Positions 1-8,695 of a DNA stretch of 64,000 nucleotides are shown piece after piece. Below the pieces are notes generated by a model. That model ran no database searches. It saw only the letters and a program-made list of their open reading frames with translations, and was not told the origin of the DNA. Every line of letters begins with the position of its first letter. Position 1 is the first letter of the stretch. A program made the position numbers and the translations under genes. This DNA is from Fibrisoma montanum (GTDB lineage: Bacteria; Bacteroidota; Bacteroidia; Cytophagales; Spirosomataceae), in the NCBI RefSeq assembly GCF_003583365.1, contig NZ_QXED01000004.1:248001-312000 (forward strand), written 5' to 3'.

Positions 1-172
1 GGCCAACGTTCTTGTTGAAAGAAAAGGTCAGGTTCTGGGTTCGCTGGATTTCGTCGCCGAAGTTGCGGCCCACAACGGTCACTTCATTGAACGGTAAATG
101 GGTGCAGCCCAGCCCAATAAAAAAGAATAGGGCAACAAAAAGCAGGGGCCGGAAAAAGACGGTAGGTTTCAT
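1..172 (-). CDS. Alpha-2-macroglobulin family lipoprotein, N-terminal fragment
   Basis: The reading frame opens with ATG at 172 and runs off the left edge, so only 57 residues are visible. They form a lipoprotein signal peptide: a positively charged start, a hydrophobic stretch, and a lipobox ending in GLGC at about residue 20. The next residues, which include VVGRNFGDEIQ and LTFSFNKNV, resemble the start of the first macroglobulin domain of bacterial alpha-2-macroglobulins (YfhM type). These large periplasmic lipoproteins are thought to trap attacking proteases after peptidoglycan damage and are commonly encoded beside penicillin-binding protein 1C. Here pbpC lies upstream on the same strand, which supports the call. 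A terminator and a small gene separate the two, so co-transcription is not assured. Confidence 0.72.
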   Translation of the reverse strand, partial: MKPTVFFRPLLFVALFFFIGLGCTHLPFNEVTVVGRNFGDEIQRTQNLTFSFNKNVG

Positions 173-204
173 TGTAGAGGGTAGCTAACTCACGGCATAC
201 TAAC

Positions 205-234
205 GAAAAACCCACTCATTCCAGGTGAGTGGGT
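205..234 (-). terminator. Intrinsic terminator after the NTF2-like gene
   Basis: The arms ACCCACTCA (210-218) and TGAGTGGGT (226-234) pair perfectly around a 7-base loop. Read on the minus strand the stem is followed by a run of five T (205-209). It lies 60 bases after the stop codon of the gene at 294-734 and just ahead of the alpha-2-macroglobulin start. Confidence 0.75.
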
Positions 235-293
235 GTCAATTTTACGGGAACTGGCCGTATCGACTTAGCGAACGGCAAACTTCCGGAAGGCTG

Positions 294-734
294 CTATTGC
301 CGTACCGGCGTAAACTGAACGTTAACAATCTTCCAGGCGTCGCCCTGCTTGGCACAAATGACCGAAAACGCTGCGTTGTAGTCGAACGCATTGCCCTGCA
401 CATTCCCTTTGACTTTCCAAAAACCGGTCATCACCGCCGAATTGCTGTTGTAGGTGCGGGTGCGTGTTTCGGAAACCGTAGCGTTGTCGACCACTACGTA
501 GCCGCCACTGATGGCCTGTAGCAGCAAATCGCGCTCAATGCCCTGGCCGTCAAAGCTGGTCAGGAAAAAGTCGTTGGCCAGCAGTTTTCCCATTGTGTTG
601 CCATCTTCATCCAGCATGGCTTTGAAAAAGGCATTGCCGAGGGCTGTAGGGTCCTGAGCTGGGTCGGTAGTCTGTTGAGCAAACGTGGTCGTTGTAAACA
701 AAAAGACGGTTACTACTAGTGAAGCAAGTTTCAT
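294..734 (-). CDS. Secreted NTF2-like (SnoaL/DUF4440-type) protein
   Basis: A 146-residue protein with a clear signal peptide (MKLASLVV... ending TFAQQ). The mature part fits the small cone-shaped NTF2 fold: an early helix with a LGNAFFKAMLDEDGNTMGKLLANDF pattern broken here as helix-then-strand, an ERDLLLQAI segment, and a terminal strand pair with GDAWKIVNVQFTPV, typical of DUF4440/SnoaL-like proteins. Family members bind small molecules or serve as periplasmic accessory proteins, and no catalytic function can be assigned. The gene follows pbpC by 69 bases on the same strand and has its own terminator. Confidence 0.6.
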   Translation of the reverse strand: MKLASLVVTVFLFTTTTFAQQTTDPAQDPTALGNAFFKAMLDEDGNTMGKLLANDFFLTSFDGQGIERDLLLQAISGGYVVVDNATVSETRTRTYNSNSAVMTGFWKVKGNVQGNAFDYNAAFSVICAKQGDAWKIVNVQFTPVRQ

Positions 735-803
735 TGATATAATATTTAAGGCCGGAAAAATGATGGTTTTTCCTCAGAATGCAAAATAAAGAAATGGTTA
801 TCA

Positions 804-3236
804 TTACTCAGATCGGATGACTACCCGCACGTTGCTATGCCGGCCTTTATCGTCGGCGCACGAAACGGTCAGCACACCGGGGCGGGGCCTGAAAAAGACG
901 CCTTCGCCGGGCGACGCTTTCTGGTATAGCTTATCATTGAGGTACCAGAATACGGTTTGTACGTCGTTGGCTGCCAGGCAACTCAGTTCCATTTCGACCG
1001 GTTGCCGGGGATTGATAAAGTATTCGCTGCCGTCGTTCAGGCTAACGATCTGCGGTCCGGATTGAGTATCGCCGAACACCCGTTCGCAGGCAGGGTTGTG
1101 GGGCGGTACGGTCTCGAACGGAATGTGCCTGCTCCGATAGAAAGCCATCAGGTCCGGTGTCAGGTTTGGGTACGACCGACGCACGATGGCTTCGTGCTGA
1201 TCCGGAAGGCAGTACGTACAGTAGGAGATCGTACCGGCTGCATTGGTCGACACGGCCCGCCGGTGCTGGCAGCGCCGAAACCGGGATACGCCCATGATGC
1301 AGTAATCGGTTACTGGATTTGTACAGAATTCGCCGGGAGTATCGCCGGTTTCGGGGCAGATCCGACGCATTGCTAATCCTTTGGGCGGCTTGAACCACCC
1401 CCGGGCTGAGTTGTAGTCCAGGGCGTTGAACAGTTGAAACAGCAGGGGCGTGGCGGTATTGGCTCCACTTAGTTCCGCAACACCGGCCCCCGAAAAGTTT
1501 CCGACCCAGACACCGATGGTGAAGTTTCGGTTATAGCCAATGCTCCAGGCGTCGCGCCGACCGTACGACGTGCCGGTTTTCCAGGCGATACGGGGCAGGT
1601 GGTAGCTGTTATCAAAGTTGTTGGGCAGATCCGGGCGGGTAATCTGGGTCAGCGTGTGCGTGACCAGATAAGCGGCTTCCGGGGAAAAGGATTTAGTCAA
1701 CCTCACCGATCGTCGGCCCGGCCCCGTCCTCTCTTCTTTTGAAAGCGGGGCCGGGCCTACGATTGGTGAGGTCAACGCCAATGCCCCCACAACCCCTTCA
1801 TTAGCGAAACCCGTGTAGAGCCGCGTCATTTCTTCCAGGGTAACACCACATCCGCCCAGAATCATTGAAAGCCCCAGGTCCTTCGCCTGTTTCTGGATAG
1901 TCGAGAAGCCGGCTTTGCGCATCATTGAAATGAAGGTGGGCGTACCAATGTCTTTAAGCAGGGCTACCGCCGGAATATTCAGCGAGTTGGCCAGGGCAAA
2001 CTCCGCCGTAACGGAGCCGTTGAAGCGCCGATCATAGTTGTCCGGCTCATAGCCGCCGAAGTTAGTGGGTACGTCATTCAGTTTGGTTTTGGGCGTAATC
2101 AGCCCTTCGTCGAAGGCCAGCGCGTACAGCAGGGGTTTCAGGGCGCTACCCGGCGACCGTACTGCCCGAACGCCGTCTACCTGCCCCCCATCGAACGTAT
2201 TCGCATAATCGGCTGACCCGATGTAGGCCACTACGTCCAGGGTTCGGTTATCCACAACCAGAACGGCCGCGTTGTGGATATTCAGGGCCCGGACCCGGTT
2301 AACGTAGTTGTAGACGAGTTGCTCAGCCGTAGCCTGAGCCGCCGGCCGAAGCGTTGATCGGATGATGGGCGTGTCTGGATAAGCAGTCCGCAGCCGACGA
2401 GCCAGATGGGGAGCCTGCTGCGGAGCGGCCCGGCGTCGGGCCGTAAGGGGTTCGTTCAGGGCGTCGGCAATAGCGGCCTCATCGAACAACCCGGCTGACC
2501 GGAAGCGGGCCAGCCAGCGGTTACGTTCCTGCATGATGTACGCATTGTTGATGCCCAGCCGCAGGCTCGACGGTCGGTTGGGGATGATGGTCAGCGTGGT
2601 TAGTTCAGCCAGACTTAGCAGGGTGGGTGGTTTGCCAAAATACAGCAGCGATGCGGCTTTCAAACCCTCGATGTTGCTGCCGTACGGAATCAGATTCAGA
2701 TACAGTTGAAGAATTTCATCTTTTGAGAAATGCAGTTCCAGTTGCAGCGCCCGGAATAGTTCAAGCAGTTTGCTGCCGTACGTCCGTTCGCGGGGTTCCA
2801 GCAACCGGACGGTCTGCATCGTAATGGTGGAGGCCCCCGACGTTCGTCGGCCGGTTAGCAGGTTACGGCCGGCGGCCCGGATCATGGCAACCGGGTTGAA
2901 GCCGGCGTGATAATAAAAATACTTGTCTTCTTTGAACAGAATCGTTTTGCGGACAATCGGGGTGATTTCCGTCAGTTCGGCGTACATGCGCCATTTATCA
3001 TCGCGGCTCAGAAAAGCGTGCAGGGTTGTACCATCCTGAGCCGTAATCAACGGAGCGTAGGGTACCGATGTGCGAAGGGGAAAAAGCAGATCAAGGCCGA
3101 AGAAAACCAGCAGGAATACCGGCAAAGCCCAGAAAAGAGGACGACGTACCAGCCGGAACAGGCGTCTGGAAACAGCCCTGTGCCTGGTCGACGGCTGAGT
3201 GAATTTTGTGAAAGCAGAGCCGGGCTGATTCGACAT
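804..3236 (-). CDS. pbpC: Penicillin-binding protein 1C
   Basis: A bifunctional peptidoglycan synthase of 810 residues anchored in the inner membrane by a segment at about residues 33-52. A GT51 glycosyltransferase domain follows, with EDKYFYYH near 103 and GASTITMQ near 134. The transpeptidase domain has the three penicillin-binding motifs: SALK at 364-367, SLN at 418-420 and KTGTS at 553-557. The last 90 residues match the C-terminal domain specific to PBP1C (BiPBP_C). Residues about 489-512, between the SLN and KTG motifs, are encoded by a long inverted repeat and look like an insertion. The gene is first in a minus-strand run with an NTF2-like protein and an alpha-2-macroglobulin, the usual PBP1C partner in periplasmic defence. 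Confidence 0.93.
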   Translation of the reverse strand: MSNQPGSAFTKFTQPSTRHRAVSRRLFRLVRRPLFWALPVFLLVFFGLDLLFPLRTSVPYAPLITAQDGTTLHAFLSRDDKWRMYAELTEITPIVRKTILFKEDKYFYYHAGFNPVAMIRAAGRNLLTGRRTSGASTITMQTVRLLEPRERTYGSKLLELFRALQLELHFSKDEILQLYLNLIPYGSNIEGLKAASLLYFGKPPTLLSLAELTTLTIIPNRPSSLRLGINNAYIMQERNRWLARFRSAGLFDEAAIADALNEPLTARRRAAPQQAPHLARRLRTAYPDTPIIRSTLRPAAQATAEQLVYNYVNRVRALNIHNAAVLVVDNRTLDVVAYIGSADYANTFDGGQVDGVRAVRSPGSALKPLLYALAFDEGLITPKTKLNDVPTNFGGYEPDNYDRRFNGSVTAEFALANSLNIPAVALLKDIGTPTFISMMRKAGFSTIQKQAKDLGLSMILGGCGVTLEEMTRLYTGFANEGVVGALALTSPIVGPAPLSKEERTGPGRRSVRLTKSFSPEAAYLVTHTLTQITRPDLPNNFDNSYHLPRIAWKTGTSYGRRDAWSIGYNRNFTIGVWVGNFSGAGVAELSGANTATPLLFQLFNALDYNSARGWFKPPKGLAMRRICPETGDTPGEFCTNPVTDYCIMGVSRFRRCQHRRAVSTNAAGTISYCTYCLPDQHEAIVRRSYPNLTPDLMAFYRSRHIPFETVPPHNPACERVFGDTQSGPQIVSLNDGSEYFINPRQPVEMELSCLAANDVQTVFWYLNDKLYQKASPGEGVFFRPRPGVLTVSCADDKGRHSNVRVVIRSE
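1701..1771. repeat. 71-bp palindromic element inside pbpC
   Basis: Two 26-base arms (1701-1726 and 1746-1771) are inverted complements with two mismatches, separated by a 19-base centre. The element lies wholly inside the pbpC frame and is translated as about 24 residues including GPAPLSKEERTGPGRRS. The arms are very rich in G and C and contain GGCCCGGCCCC and its complement. It resembles protein-coding palindromic elements such as those known from Rickettsia, but no other copy was found in this window. Confidence 0.8.
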
Positions 3237-3255
3237 ACCTAGTTACCAGTCTGAA

Positions 3256-3263
3256 CAAATATA
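3256..3263 (-). promoter_or_regulatory. -7 box for pbpC
   Basis: Read on the minus strand, TATATTTG matches the Bacteroidota -7 consensus TAnnTTTG and lies 20 bases before the pbpC start codon. No good TTG -33 element was seen at the expected distance. Confidence 0.45.
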
Positions 3264-3330
3264 CGTTTACCGGGTCTTGAAATTTTATATAATCAACGTA
3301 ATTACACCTTCAATCGCGACCCTTACCGAT

Positions 3331-4725
3331 ATGAACCTTCAATTCTTTGGTGCAGCCCGCACCGTGACGGGGAGTAAACACCTGCTGACGACCGACAGTG
3401 GCACCCGTATTTTGCTCGATTGTGGCCTGTTTCAGGGAATCAATACCGACGAGCTAAATCAGAATTTTGGTTTTGATCCGGCCAGCATTGACTTTCTGCT
3501 TTTGTCGCACGCGCACATCGACCATACGGGATTAATTCCCCGGCTGGTTCGTGAGGGGTTCACCGGACCTATCTACGCAACCCCCGCAACGGCCGACCTG
3601 TGCGAGATTATGCTGTCGGACAGTGCGCACATTCAGCAAAAAGACCTGAAGCGCATCAACGAACGGCGCAACCGGCAGGGACGCCCCGAACTGGAACTAC
3701 TCTATGAACAGGCCGATGTAGAGCAGGCGCTTCGCCAGTTTAAACCGGTGGATTACGGTAAGCTGTTCCGGCCCACCGATCAGATAAGCGTACTGTTTAC
3801 AGACACCGCCCATCTGCTCGGCAGCGCTGCCATCAGTCTGGCGATTCAGGAAGACGGGCAGGAGAAGCGGCTGTTTTTCAGTGGCGATATTGGCCGGCCT
3901 AACGATCAGATTCTTAAACGCCCCGAGCCATTCCCGCAGGCCGACTACATAATCTGCGAATCGACCTACGGCGACCGACTGCACGAACCCGAGCCGGATA
4001 TGAAAGCGCATTTGCTGCAAATCGTGCAGGATACGTGCGTCAAACGAGGGGGCAAACTGATTATTCCGGCTTTCGCCGTTGACCGGACGCAGGAATTGAT
4101 CTACGCCCTCGACCAACTGGAGAGTGAAGGAAAACTCCCCCGATTGCCCGTTTACATCGACAGCCCGATGGCGGTGAAGGCGACCCGGGTTATGGACGAT
4201 CATGAGGAATGTTTCAACCCGCAAATCCTGCGTTACATCAAAAAGGACGGCAACGCCTTTGACTTCCCGAATCTGCACTACATTTCCGACGTAGAGGATT
4301 CCAAAGCCATCAACGACCGGTCGGAGCCCTGCATCATTATTTCCTCATCAGGAATGGCGGAGGCCGGACGGATCAAGCATCACATCAAGAACAATATTGA
4401 GGATAGCCTCAACACGATTCTCCTGGTCGGGTACGCATCGCCGGTGACGCTGGGAGGAGCCTTGAAGCGGGGCGACCGGGAGGTGAAAATCTTCGGTGAA
4501 ACGTTTACCGTCAATGCACAGGTGGCTGTAATGGATTCGTTCAGCGCCCATGCCGACTACCGCGAAATGCTGGAATTCCTGGCTTGCCAGGACCCGACGC
4601 AGGTCAAAAAGCTGTTTCTCGTTCACGGCGAGTACGACAAGCAGTTGATCTGGAAGGCGAAGCTGGAAGCGGCTGGTTTCTCACGGGTCGACATCCCCGA
4701 GATGCGCGAGCGGTTTGCGTTGTAA
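3331..4725 (+). CDS. MBL-fold beta-CASP hydrolase / RNA exonuclease-like protein
   Basis: A 464-residue cytoplasmic metallo-beta-lactamase-fold protein of the CPSF/Ysh1-like class. The zinc motif HAHIDH lies at residues 60-65. Further metal-ligand regions are SGDIGRPND and the ESTYGDRLH segment that starts the beta-CASP part, and the C-terminal motifs are SSSGMAEAGR and FSAHADY. This order is typical of prokaryotic RNA-processing nucleases, although the substrate of this subfamily in Bacteroidota is not established. The start at 3331 was chosen because MNLQFFGAARTVTGS is the usual N-terminus; an in-frame ATG at 3277 would add 18 residues that look like leader. Divergent from pbpC. Confidence 0.88.
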   Translation: MNLQFFGAARTVTGSKHLLTTDSGTRILLDCGLFQGINTDELNQNFGFDPASIDFLLLSHAHIDHTGLIPRLVREGFTGPIYATPATADLCEIMLSDSAHIQQKDLKRINERRNRQGRPELELLYEQADVEQALRQFKPVDYGKLFRPTDQISVLFTDTAHLLGSAAISLAIQEDGQEKRLFFSGDIGRPNDQILKRPEPFPQADYIICESTYGDRLHEPEPDMKAHLLQIVQDTCVKRGGKLIIPAFAVDRTQELIYALDQLESEGKLPRLPVYIDSPMAVKATRVMDDHEECFNPQILRYIKKDGNAFDFPNLHYISDVEDSKAINDRSEPCIIISSSGMAEAGRIKHHIKNNIEDSLNTILLVGYASPVTLGGALKRGDREVKIFGETFTVNAQVAVMDSFSAHADYREMLEFLACQDPTQVKKLFLVHGEYDKQLIWKAKLEAAGFSRVDIPEMRERFAL

Positions 4726-4728
4726 GCA

Positions 4729-4759
4729 ACAAAAAAGCCTCCGGGTTGGCCGGAGGCTT
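4729..4759 (-). terminator. Hairpin terminator between convergent genes
   Basis: AAGCCTCCGG (4735-4744) pairs with CCGGAGGCTT (4750-4759) around a 5-base loop. On the minus strand six T follow, so it best serves the small gene at 4782-4985. It probably also limits read-through from the metallo-hydrolase gene on the plus strand. Confidence 0.75.
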
Positions 4760-4781
4760 GTATCGCTAAGAAGCGTTTTCT

Positions 4782-4985
4782 TCAGGAAAACCGTACCCGC
4801 GAAAAGCAGCGGTTCAGCACAACACGATAAATTTTACCAAACTGTGCATAACACCAGGTCTTGAGTTGTTTAATTTCCTCAGGAACCAGCATGGCGATGG
4901 CTTTACTCAACTCTTTTTCAAACAGGGCCTTATCAAAACTCACCTTCTGAAGGATGGTTTTAATGTATTCCAGCATTGAGGCCAT
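4782..4985 (-). CDS. Small basic protein of unknown function (67 aa)
   Basis: A short frame read from ATG at 4985; an in-frame GTG at 4991 would add two residues. The predicted protein is largely helical and contains EYIKTILQKVSFDKALF and PEEIKQLKTWCYAQFG. Its C-terminal tail is positively charged (VVLNRCFSRVRFS). There is no signal peptide or membrane segment. A dedicated terminator follows 23 bases after the stop codon, and the gene stands alone between a convergent and a divergent neighbour, which supports it being real. I have a weak memory of similar short proteins in Spirosoma-like genomes but can name no function. Confidence 0.65.
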   Translation of the reverse strand: MASMLEYIKTILQKVSFDKALFEKELSKAIAMLVPEEIKQLKTWCYAQFGKIYRVVLNRCFSRVRFS

Positions 4986-5107
4986 ACTCACATCTAATTT
5001 TTGGTTAAAAAGCCTATGGATTTATTAATTTGGTTGAACGTTTCGTTTTCAATCACTACTCACAGCCATAACGGTGTGTAAAGTGCAATTGTTGCTCAAA
5101 TATAACG

Positions 5108-6568
5108 ATGCCATTAGAAATATTCCGCAAATTTCTTGTATTATTTTTTTGTTGTATTTCAGCCGTTTTTGGACAAAGTGCTGAGAATCTTGTAACTATT
5201 GAATTAAGTCAAACCGCTTTTTCGATCGAACGGCCCTTTACCATTTCGGTGATCGCCCCAAACAGCGAAAATAGGCCGATAATCGACTTTCCAGACATAC
5301 CGGGTTTTATAAAACGAGGTACTTCGGTGAGCTTTACAACGTCCGAAGTTGAGAATAAACCGGTTGTAAATCAAGTAGTCACGCAGACGTATCAGGCAAA
5401 ATCGCCGGGACGGTTCAAATTAGCGCCATTCTCGGTAACCGTCAACGGATTCGTGGCCCGATCAGAAGGGGCAGTGCTGGTTGTACGGCCGGCGGCTGCG
5501 GTAGCGGGCGGTCCCGATGCAACAACACTCACGACGCCCGCCACGCCACCAAGTGGTTCGGCTTTTCTCAGCCTCAAAGCGTCGCACTCGTCGATTTATG
5601 CGGGCGAAGGGGTAGCGCTTTCACTGGCGTTCTACGTAGCGGATGATTATCCCTACGAACTGGAGTTGAGCTTTACAGCGCTGGATCGACAGTTGCAGAC
5701 AATCCTTAAAAAAATTCGCCCCGCCAACGCCTGGGAAGAAAACGTTGGGATCAATGACTTGAAGCCCATCCCGGTGATGGTGAGCGGACGAAAGTTCAGA
5801 GAGTATTTGTTGTATCAGGCTATTTACTTTCCGCTGTCGGCCCAGCCTCTCCGATTGCCGGCCGTGTCGATGTGGCTCGCACGGCCCCGGCCTAAAGTTG
5901 GCCCTCCGCTGGCGCAGTCCGAAACGGTCGTGTTTACCAGCAAACCGCTTACGGTAAACGTTCGGCCGCTGCCGCCCCATCCGCTGCGTGGTCAGGTGCC
6001 GGTCGGTCTGTTTCATCTGGCCGAATCCGTTGAACGCACGCGGGTAAGCATTGGGCAGAGCATTCGGTATAGCTTTGCCGTGGAAGGGGAAGGAAACATC
6101 GCTACCCTTCAGGCCCCTGTGCCGGCCACCGGCCCGGAGGCTACGGCCATTGATATTTTTCCGCCGAAAGAACGTCAGACGCTTAGTCGCGCAGGAGGGC
6201 GCGTGACCGGCCGTAAAACATTCACCTACTTTCTGATTCCGCGCCAGAATGGTCCGTTGCCACTCGGTGACCGATTTCAATGGATTTTCTTTAATCCGCA
6301 GACCGCCCGGTACGATACACTGCGGTCGCAGATACAGTTGCAGATCGGCACGGCGACGACGGCAGTAGCTTCGGTCGACGGTGGGGTTGAGAAACCAGGG
6401 CAGAGCGTTTCGTCCGGGGTCGGTACGCCAACGTCAATTTATGCGGGTATTGATAAACTGGACAGCACCGACCAGCCCATCAACGGCGCTGTGTTGGTTC
6501 GGGCGGTAGCTAATGTGCTGATCATACTGATGTTACTGGGCATGTTGGTTGTGTTTTTCAGAAGATGA
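5108..6568 (+). CDS. BatD-like protein
   Basis: A 486-residue envelope protein with an N-terminal signal peptide (cleavage after VFGQ, near residue 22) and a C-terminal membrane anchor (VLIILMLLGMLVVFF), ending in two arginines. The body is beta-rich and follows the BatD pattern: an opening strand on sequence elements that need stability (TIELSQTAFSIERPF), then FPDIPGFIKRGTS, then the phrase TYQAKSPGRFKLAPFSVTVNG split over two strands. BatD proteins are linked to oxygen and stress tolerance together with BatA-BatE, and none of those partners is nearby. Start ATG at 5108 gives the full signal peptide. Confidence 0.75.
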   Translation: MPLEIFRKFLVLFFCCISAVFGQSAENLVTIELSQTAFSIERPFTISVIAPNSENRPIIDFPDIPGFIKRGTSVSFTTSEVENKPVVNQVVTQTYQAKSPGRFKLAPFSVTVNGFVARSEGAVLVVRPAAAVAGGPDATTLTTPATPPSGSAFLSLKASHSSIYAGEGVALSLAFYVADDYPYELELSFTALDRQLQTILKKIRPANAWEENVGINDLKPIPVMVSGRKFREYLLYQAIYFPLSAQPLRLPAVSMWLARPRPKVGPPLAQSETVVFTSKPLTVNVRPLPPHPLRGQVPVGLFHLAESVERTRVSIGQSIRYSFAVEGEGNIATLQAPVPATGPEATAIDIFPPKERQTLSRAGGRVTGRKTFTYFLIPRQNGPLPLGDRFQWIFFNPQTARYDTLRSQIQLQIGTATTAVASVDGGVEKPGQSVSSGVGTPTSIYAGIDKLDSTDQPINGAVLVRAVANVLIILMLLGMLVVFFRR

Positions 6569-6642
6569 ACCTACGATTACGCGGAATCCGCAGATTTACC
6601 CGAATTTTGCTGGTCAATTGAATCTCTGCGATACTTGCGGCT

Positions 6643-7758
6643 ATGAGTAGTACATACGGAACCCTCTTTAAGATCTCAACCTTTGGCGAATCGCACGGGC
6701 CGGCTATCGGCGTAGTGATCGACGGCTGCCCGGCCGGTTTGCCGTTCGATACTGACTTTATTCAGCACGAACTGGATCGGCGCAAACCCGGTCAATCGCG
6801 CATCACAACCCAGCGTCGCGAAGCCGATGAGTTTGAGGTATTGTCGGGGGTGTTCGACGGCCGGACGCAGGGAACGCCTATTGCCCTTGTTATTCGTAAC
6901 ACCGACCAGCGTAGCAAAGACTACTCGCACATTGCCGGGCAGTTTCGTCCGTCGCACGCTGACTACACGTATCAGGCCAAATACGGCTCCCGCGACTACC
7001 GGGGTGGTGGCCGGTCGTCGGCCCGCGAAACGGCCGCCCGGGTAGCGGCCGGGGCAGTGGCCAAGCTGTTGTTGCAGCAGCAGGGCGTTCAGGTACAGGC
7101 CTACGTATCGCAGGTGGGCACGTTGAAGCTGGAGAAACCGTATCAGGCGCTGAATCTGCCCCTGGCCGAAGAAAACGCCGTTCGCTGCCCGGATCCTGAA
7201 ACGGCCGAGCGCATGTTTCAGTACATCGACGAGACTCGCAAGCGGGGCGACTCCATCGGTGGTGTGGTCGATTGCGTTATCCAAGGGGTACCGGTGGGCT
7301 GGGGCGAGCCGGTTTTCGATAAGCTGCACGCCGAACTGGGAAAAGCCATGCTCAGTATCAACGCCGTGAAGGGATTTGAGTACGGCAGCGGCTTTGCGGG
7401 TGTAGAGTTGTACGGTTCGCAGCATAACGACGAATTCTATACCGACGAGCAGGGCCACGTTCGTACAAAGACCAACCATTCGGGAGGCATTCAGGGCGGG
7501 ATCAGCAACGGCGAGGACATTTACTTCCGGGTGGCGTTCAAGCCGGTGGCTACCATCATGCAGGATCAGGACAGCGTCGATGTGCACGGCCAGCCCGTAA
7601 CAGTATCGGGCAAAGGCCGTCATGATCCCTGCGTTGTGCCCCGCGCCGTGCCGATCGTGGAAGCCATGGCCGCGCTGGTGTTGGTCGATATGTACCTGCG
7701 AAACAAGGTAGCGCAGGTCGCAGGCCAACAGACAGAAAAAGAGGCTGGATTATTGTAA
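6643..7758 (+). CDS. aroC: Chorismate synthase
   Basis: Catalyses the last step of the shikimate pathway, converting 5-enolpyruvylshikimate-3-phosphate to chorismate with reduced FMN as cofactor. The 371-residue protein has the usual family length. Signature regions are present in order: [14 protein letters not shown] near residues 13-26, the [10 protein letters not shown] segment, [16 protein letters not shown], and the FMN-binding [15 protein letters not shown] region near 279-293. It follows the BatD-like gene by 74 bases on the same strand; a functional link is not evident. Confidence 0.97.
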   Translation: MSSTYGTLFKISTFGESHGPAIGVVIDGCPAGLPFDTDFIQHELDRRKPGQSRITTQRREADEFEVLSGVFDGRTQGTPIALVIRNTDQRSKDYSHIAGQFRPSHADYTYQAKYGSRDYRGGGRSSARETAARVAAGAVAKLLLQQQGVQVQAYVSQVGTLKLEKPYQALNLPLAEENAVRCPDPETAERMFQYIDETRKRGDSIGGVVDCVIQGVPVGWGEPVFDKLHAELGKAMLSINAVKGFEYGSGFAGVELYGSQHNDEFYTDEQGHVRTKTNHSGGIQGGISNGEDIYFRVAFKPVATIMQDQDSVDVHGQPVTVSGKGRHDPCVVPRAVPIVEAMAALVLVDMYLRNKVAQVAGQQTEKEAGLL

Positions 7759-7786
7759 ATTTGTTAGTAACCCAATTTGACAAATC

Positions 7787-8446
7787 ATGCAAGCCACCTT
7801 ACTCGAACAAGCCCTGCAAATGCCTGACGCGTATATTTTCATTGATCGTTTGCAGGCGGCTTTGGAGCTGGAGAAAGCGGCCCGGGCGAATTTCTACACC
7901 CTTGTTGAGGAGAACCGGAAGATGGAGTTCATCAACGGCGCAATCTACTACCACTCGCCGGTTCGGTTGCGGCACAATGAAGCGTCGGGTAATATATATG
8001 AGTTACTTCGAACTTACGTGCGACTAAAAAAACTGGGATACGTTGGCATCGAAAAGCTGCTTGTTTCCTTAACGCGCAATGATTACGAGCCGGACGTTTG
8101 TTTCTGGGGTAATGAGAAAGCCAGCGACTTTAAACCGAGCGAGGCTCAGTTTCCGGCGCCTGATTTTGTGGTTGAGGTGCTTTCTGACTCAACCGCCGAG
8201 AACGACCGCGGTATCAAATACCAGGATTATGAATCGCACGGGGTTAGGGAATACTGGATCGTAGACCCCGAGAAGCAGGTTATCGAACAGTACGTGCTGC
8301 AGGACGATACGTATGAGCTATTAGTCAAAGCGTCGGACGCAACAATTACCAGCGTAGCGGTAGAAGGATTTCGCATCCCGATTCGCGCCGTTTTTGACGA
8401 AGCCGAAAACGCCCGGATACTGGCCCAGTTGTGGCAGAATGGATAA
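7787..8446 (+). CDS. Uma2 family (DUF820) endonuclease-fold protein
   Basis: A 219-residue protein of the Uma2 family, which shares the PD-(D/E)XK nuclease fold. Conserved elements appear in order: KMEFINGAIYYHSP, YEPDVCFW with the first acidic pair, DFVVEVLSDSTAEND carrying the catalytic-type acid, and YESHGVREYWIVDPEKQ. These proteins are abundant in cyanobacteria and Cytophagales; a nuclease role is predicted from fold, and few have been tested. It begins 28 bases after aroC and ends 6 bases before a convergent small gene. Confidence 0.85.
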   Translation: MQATLLEQALQMPDAYIFIDRLQAALELEKAARANFYTLVEENRKMEFINGAIYYHSPVRLRHNEASGNIYELLRTYVRLKKLGYVGIEKLLVSLTRNDYEPDVCFWGNEKASDFKPSEAQFPAPDFVVEVLSDSTAENDRGIKYQDYESHGVREYWIVDPEKQVIEQYVLQDDTYELLVKASDATITSVAVEGFRIPIRAVFDEAENARILAQLWQNG

Positions 8447-8452
8447 ACAGGA

Positions 8453-8650
8453 TTACTCTTTTTTGTTGAAAGCGCCTTTCATGATGGCAAAGCCGAACAG
8501 ACTGAAACCGGCGGCCTGCCCCAGAATGCCGATTGTGAAAAGTGTACCCGCCCACGACTGATCCTTTAAGACTGACCCCAGCAGCAACATAAGGATACCA
8601 CCCAACCAAAACCCCGCTGCCAGGATAATGTATTTGTTCTTAATCGTCAT
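8453..8650 (-). CDS. Small two-helix membrane protein
   Basis: A 65-residue protein with two hydrophobic segments, about residues 9-27 (ILAAGFWLGGILMLLLGS) and 35-55 (GTLFTIGILGQAAGFSLFGF), separated by a short polar turn and ending in basic residues. The glycine-rich helices suggest a tight inner-membrane hairpin. I do not recognise a named family. It is convergent with the Uma2 gene and divergent from apbE. Confidence 0.65.
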   Translation of the reverse strand: MTIKNKYIILAAGFWLGGILMLLLGSVLKDQSWAGTLFTIGILGQAAGFSLFGFAIMKGAFNKKE

Positions 8651-8695
8651 ACTCTCGTTCTGTAAGCTGTTACGATAACCAAATTCCCCCCTGCT

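Noticed and set aside
6676-7728. 350-residue open frame on the minus strand across chorismate synthase
   Set aside because: It is antisense to a strongly supported conserved gene (aroC), has no recognisable domain, and long antisense frames are common at this base composition.
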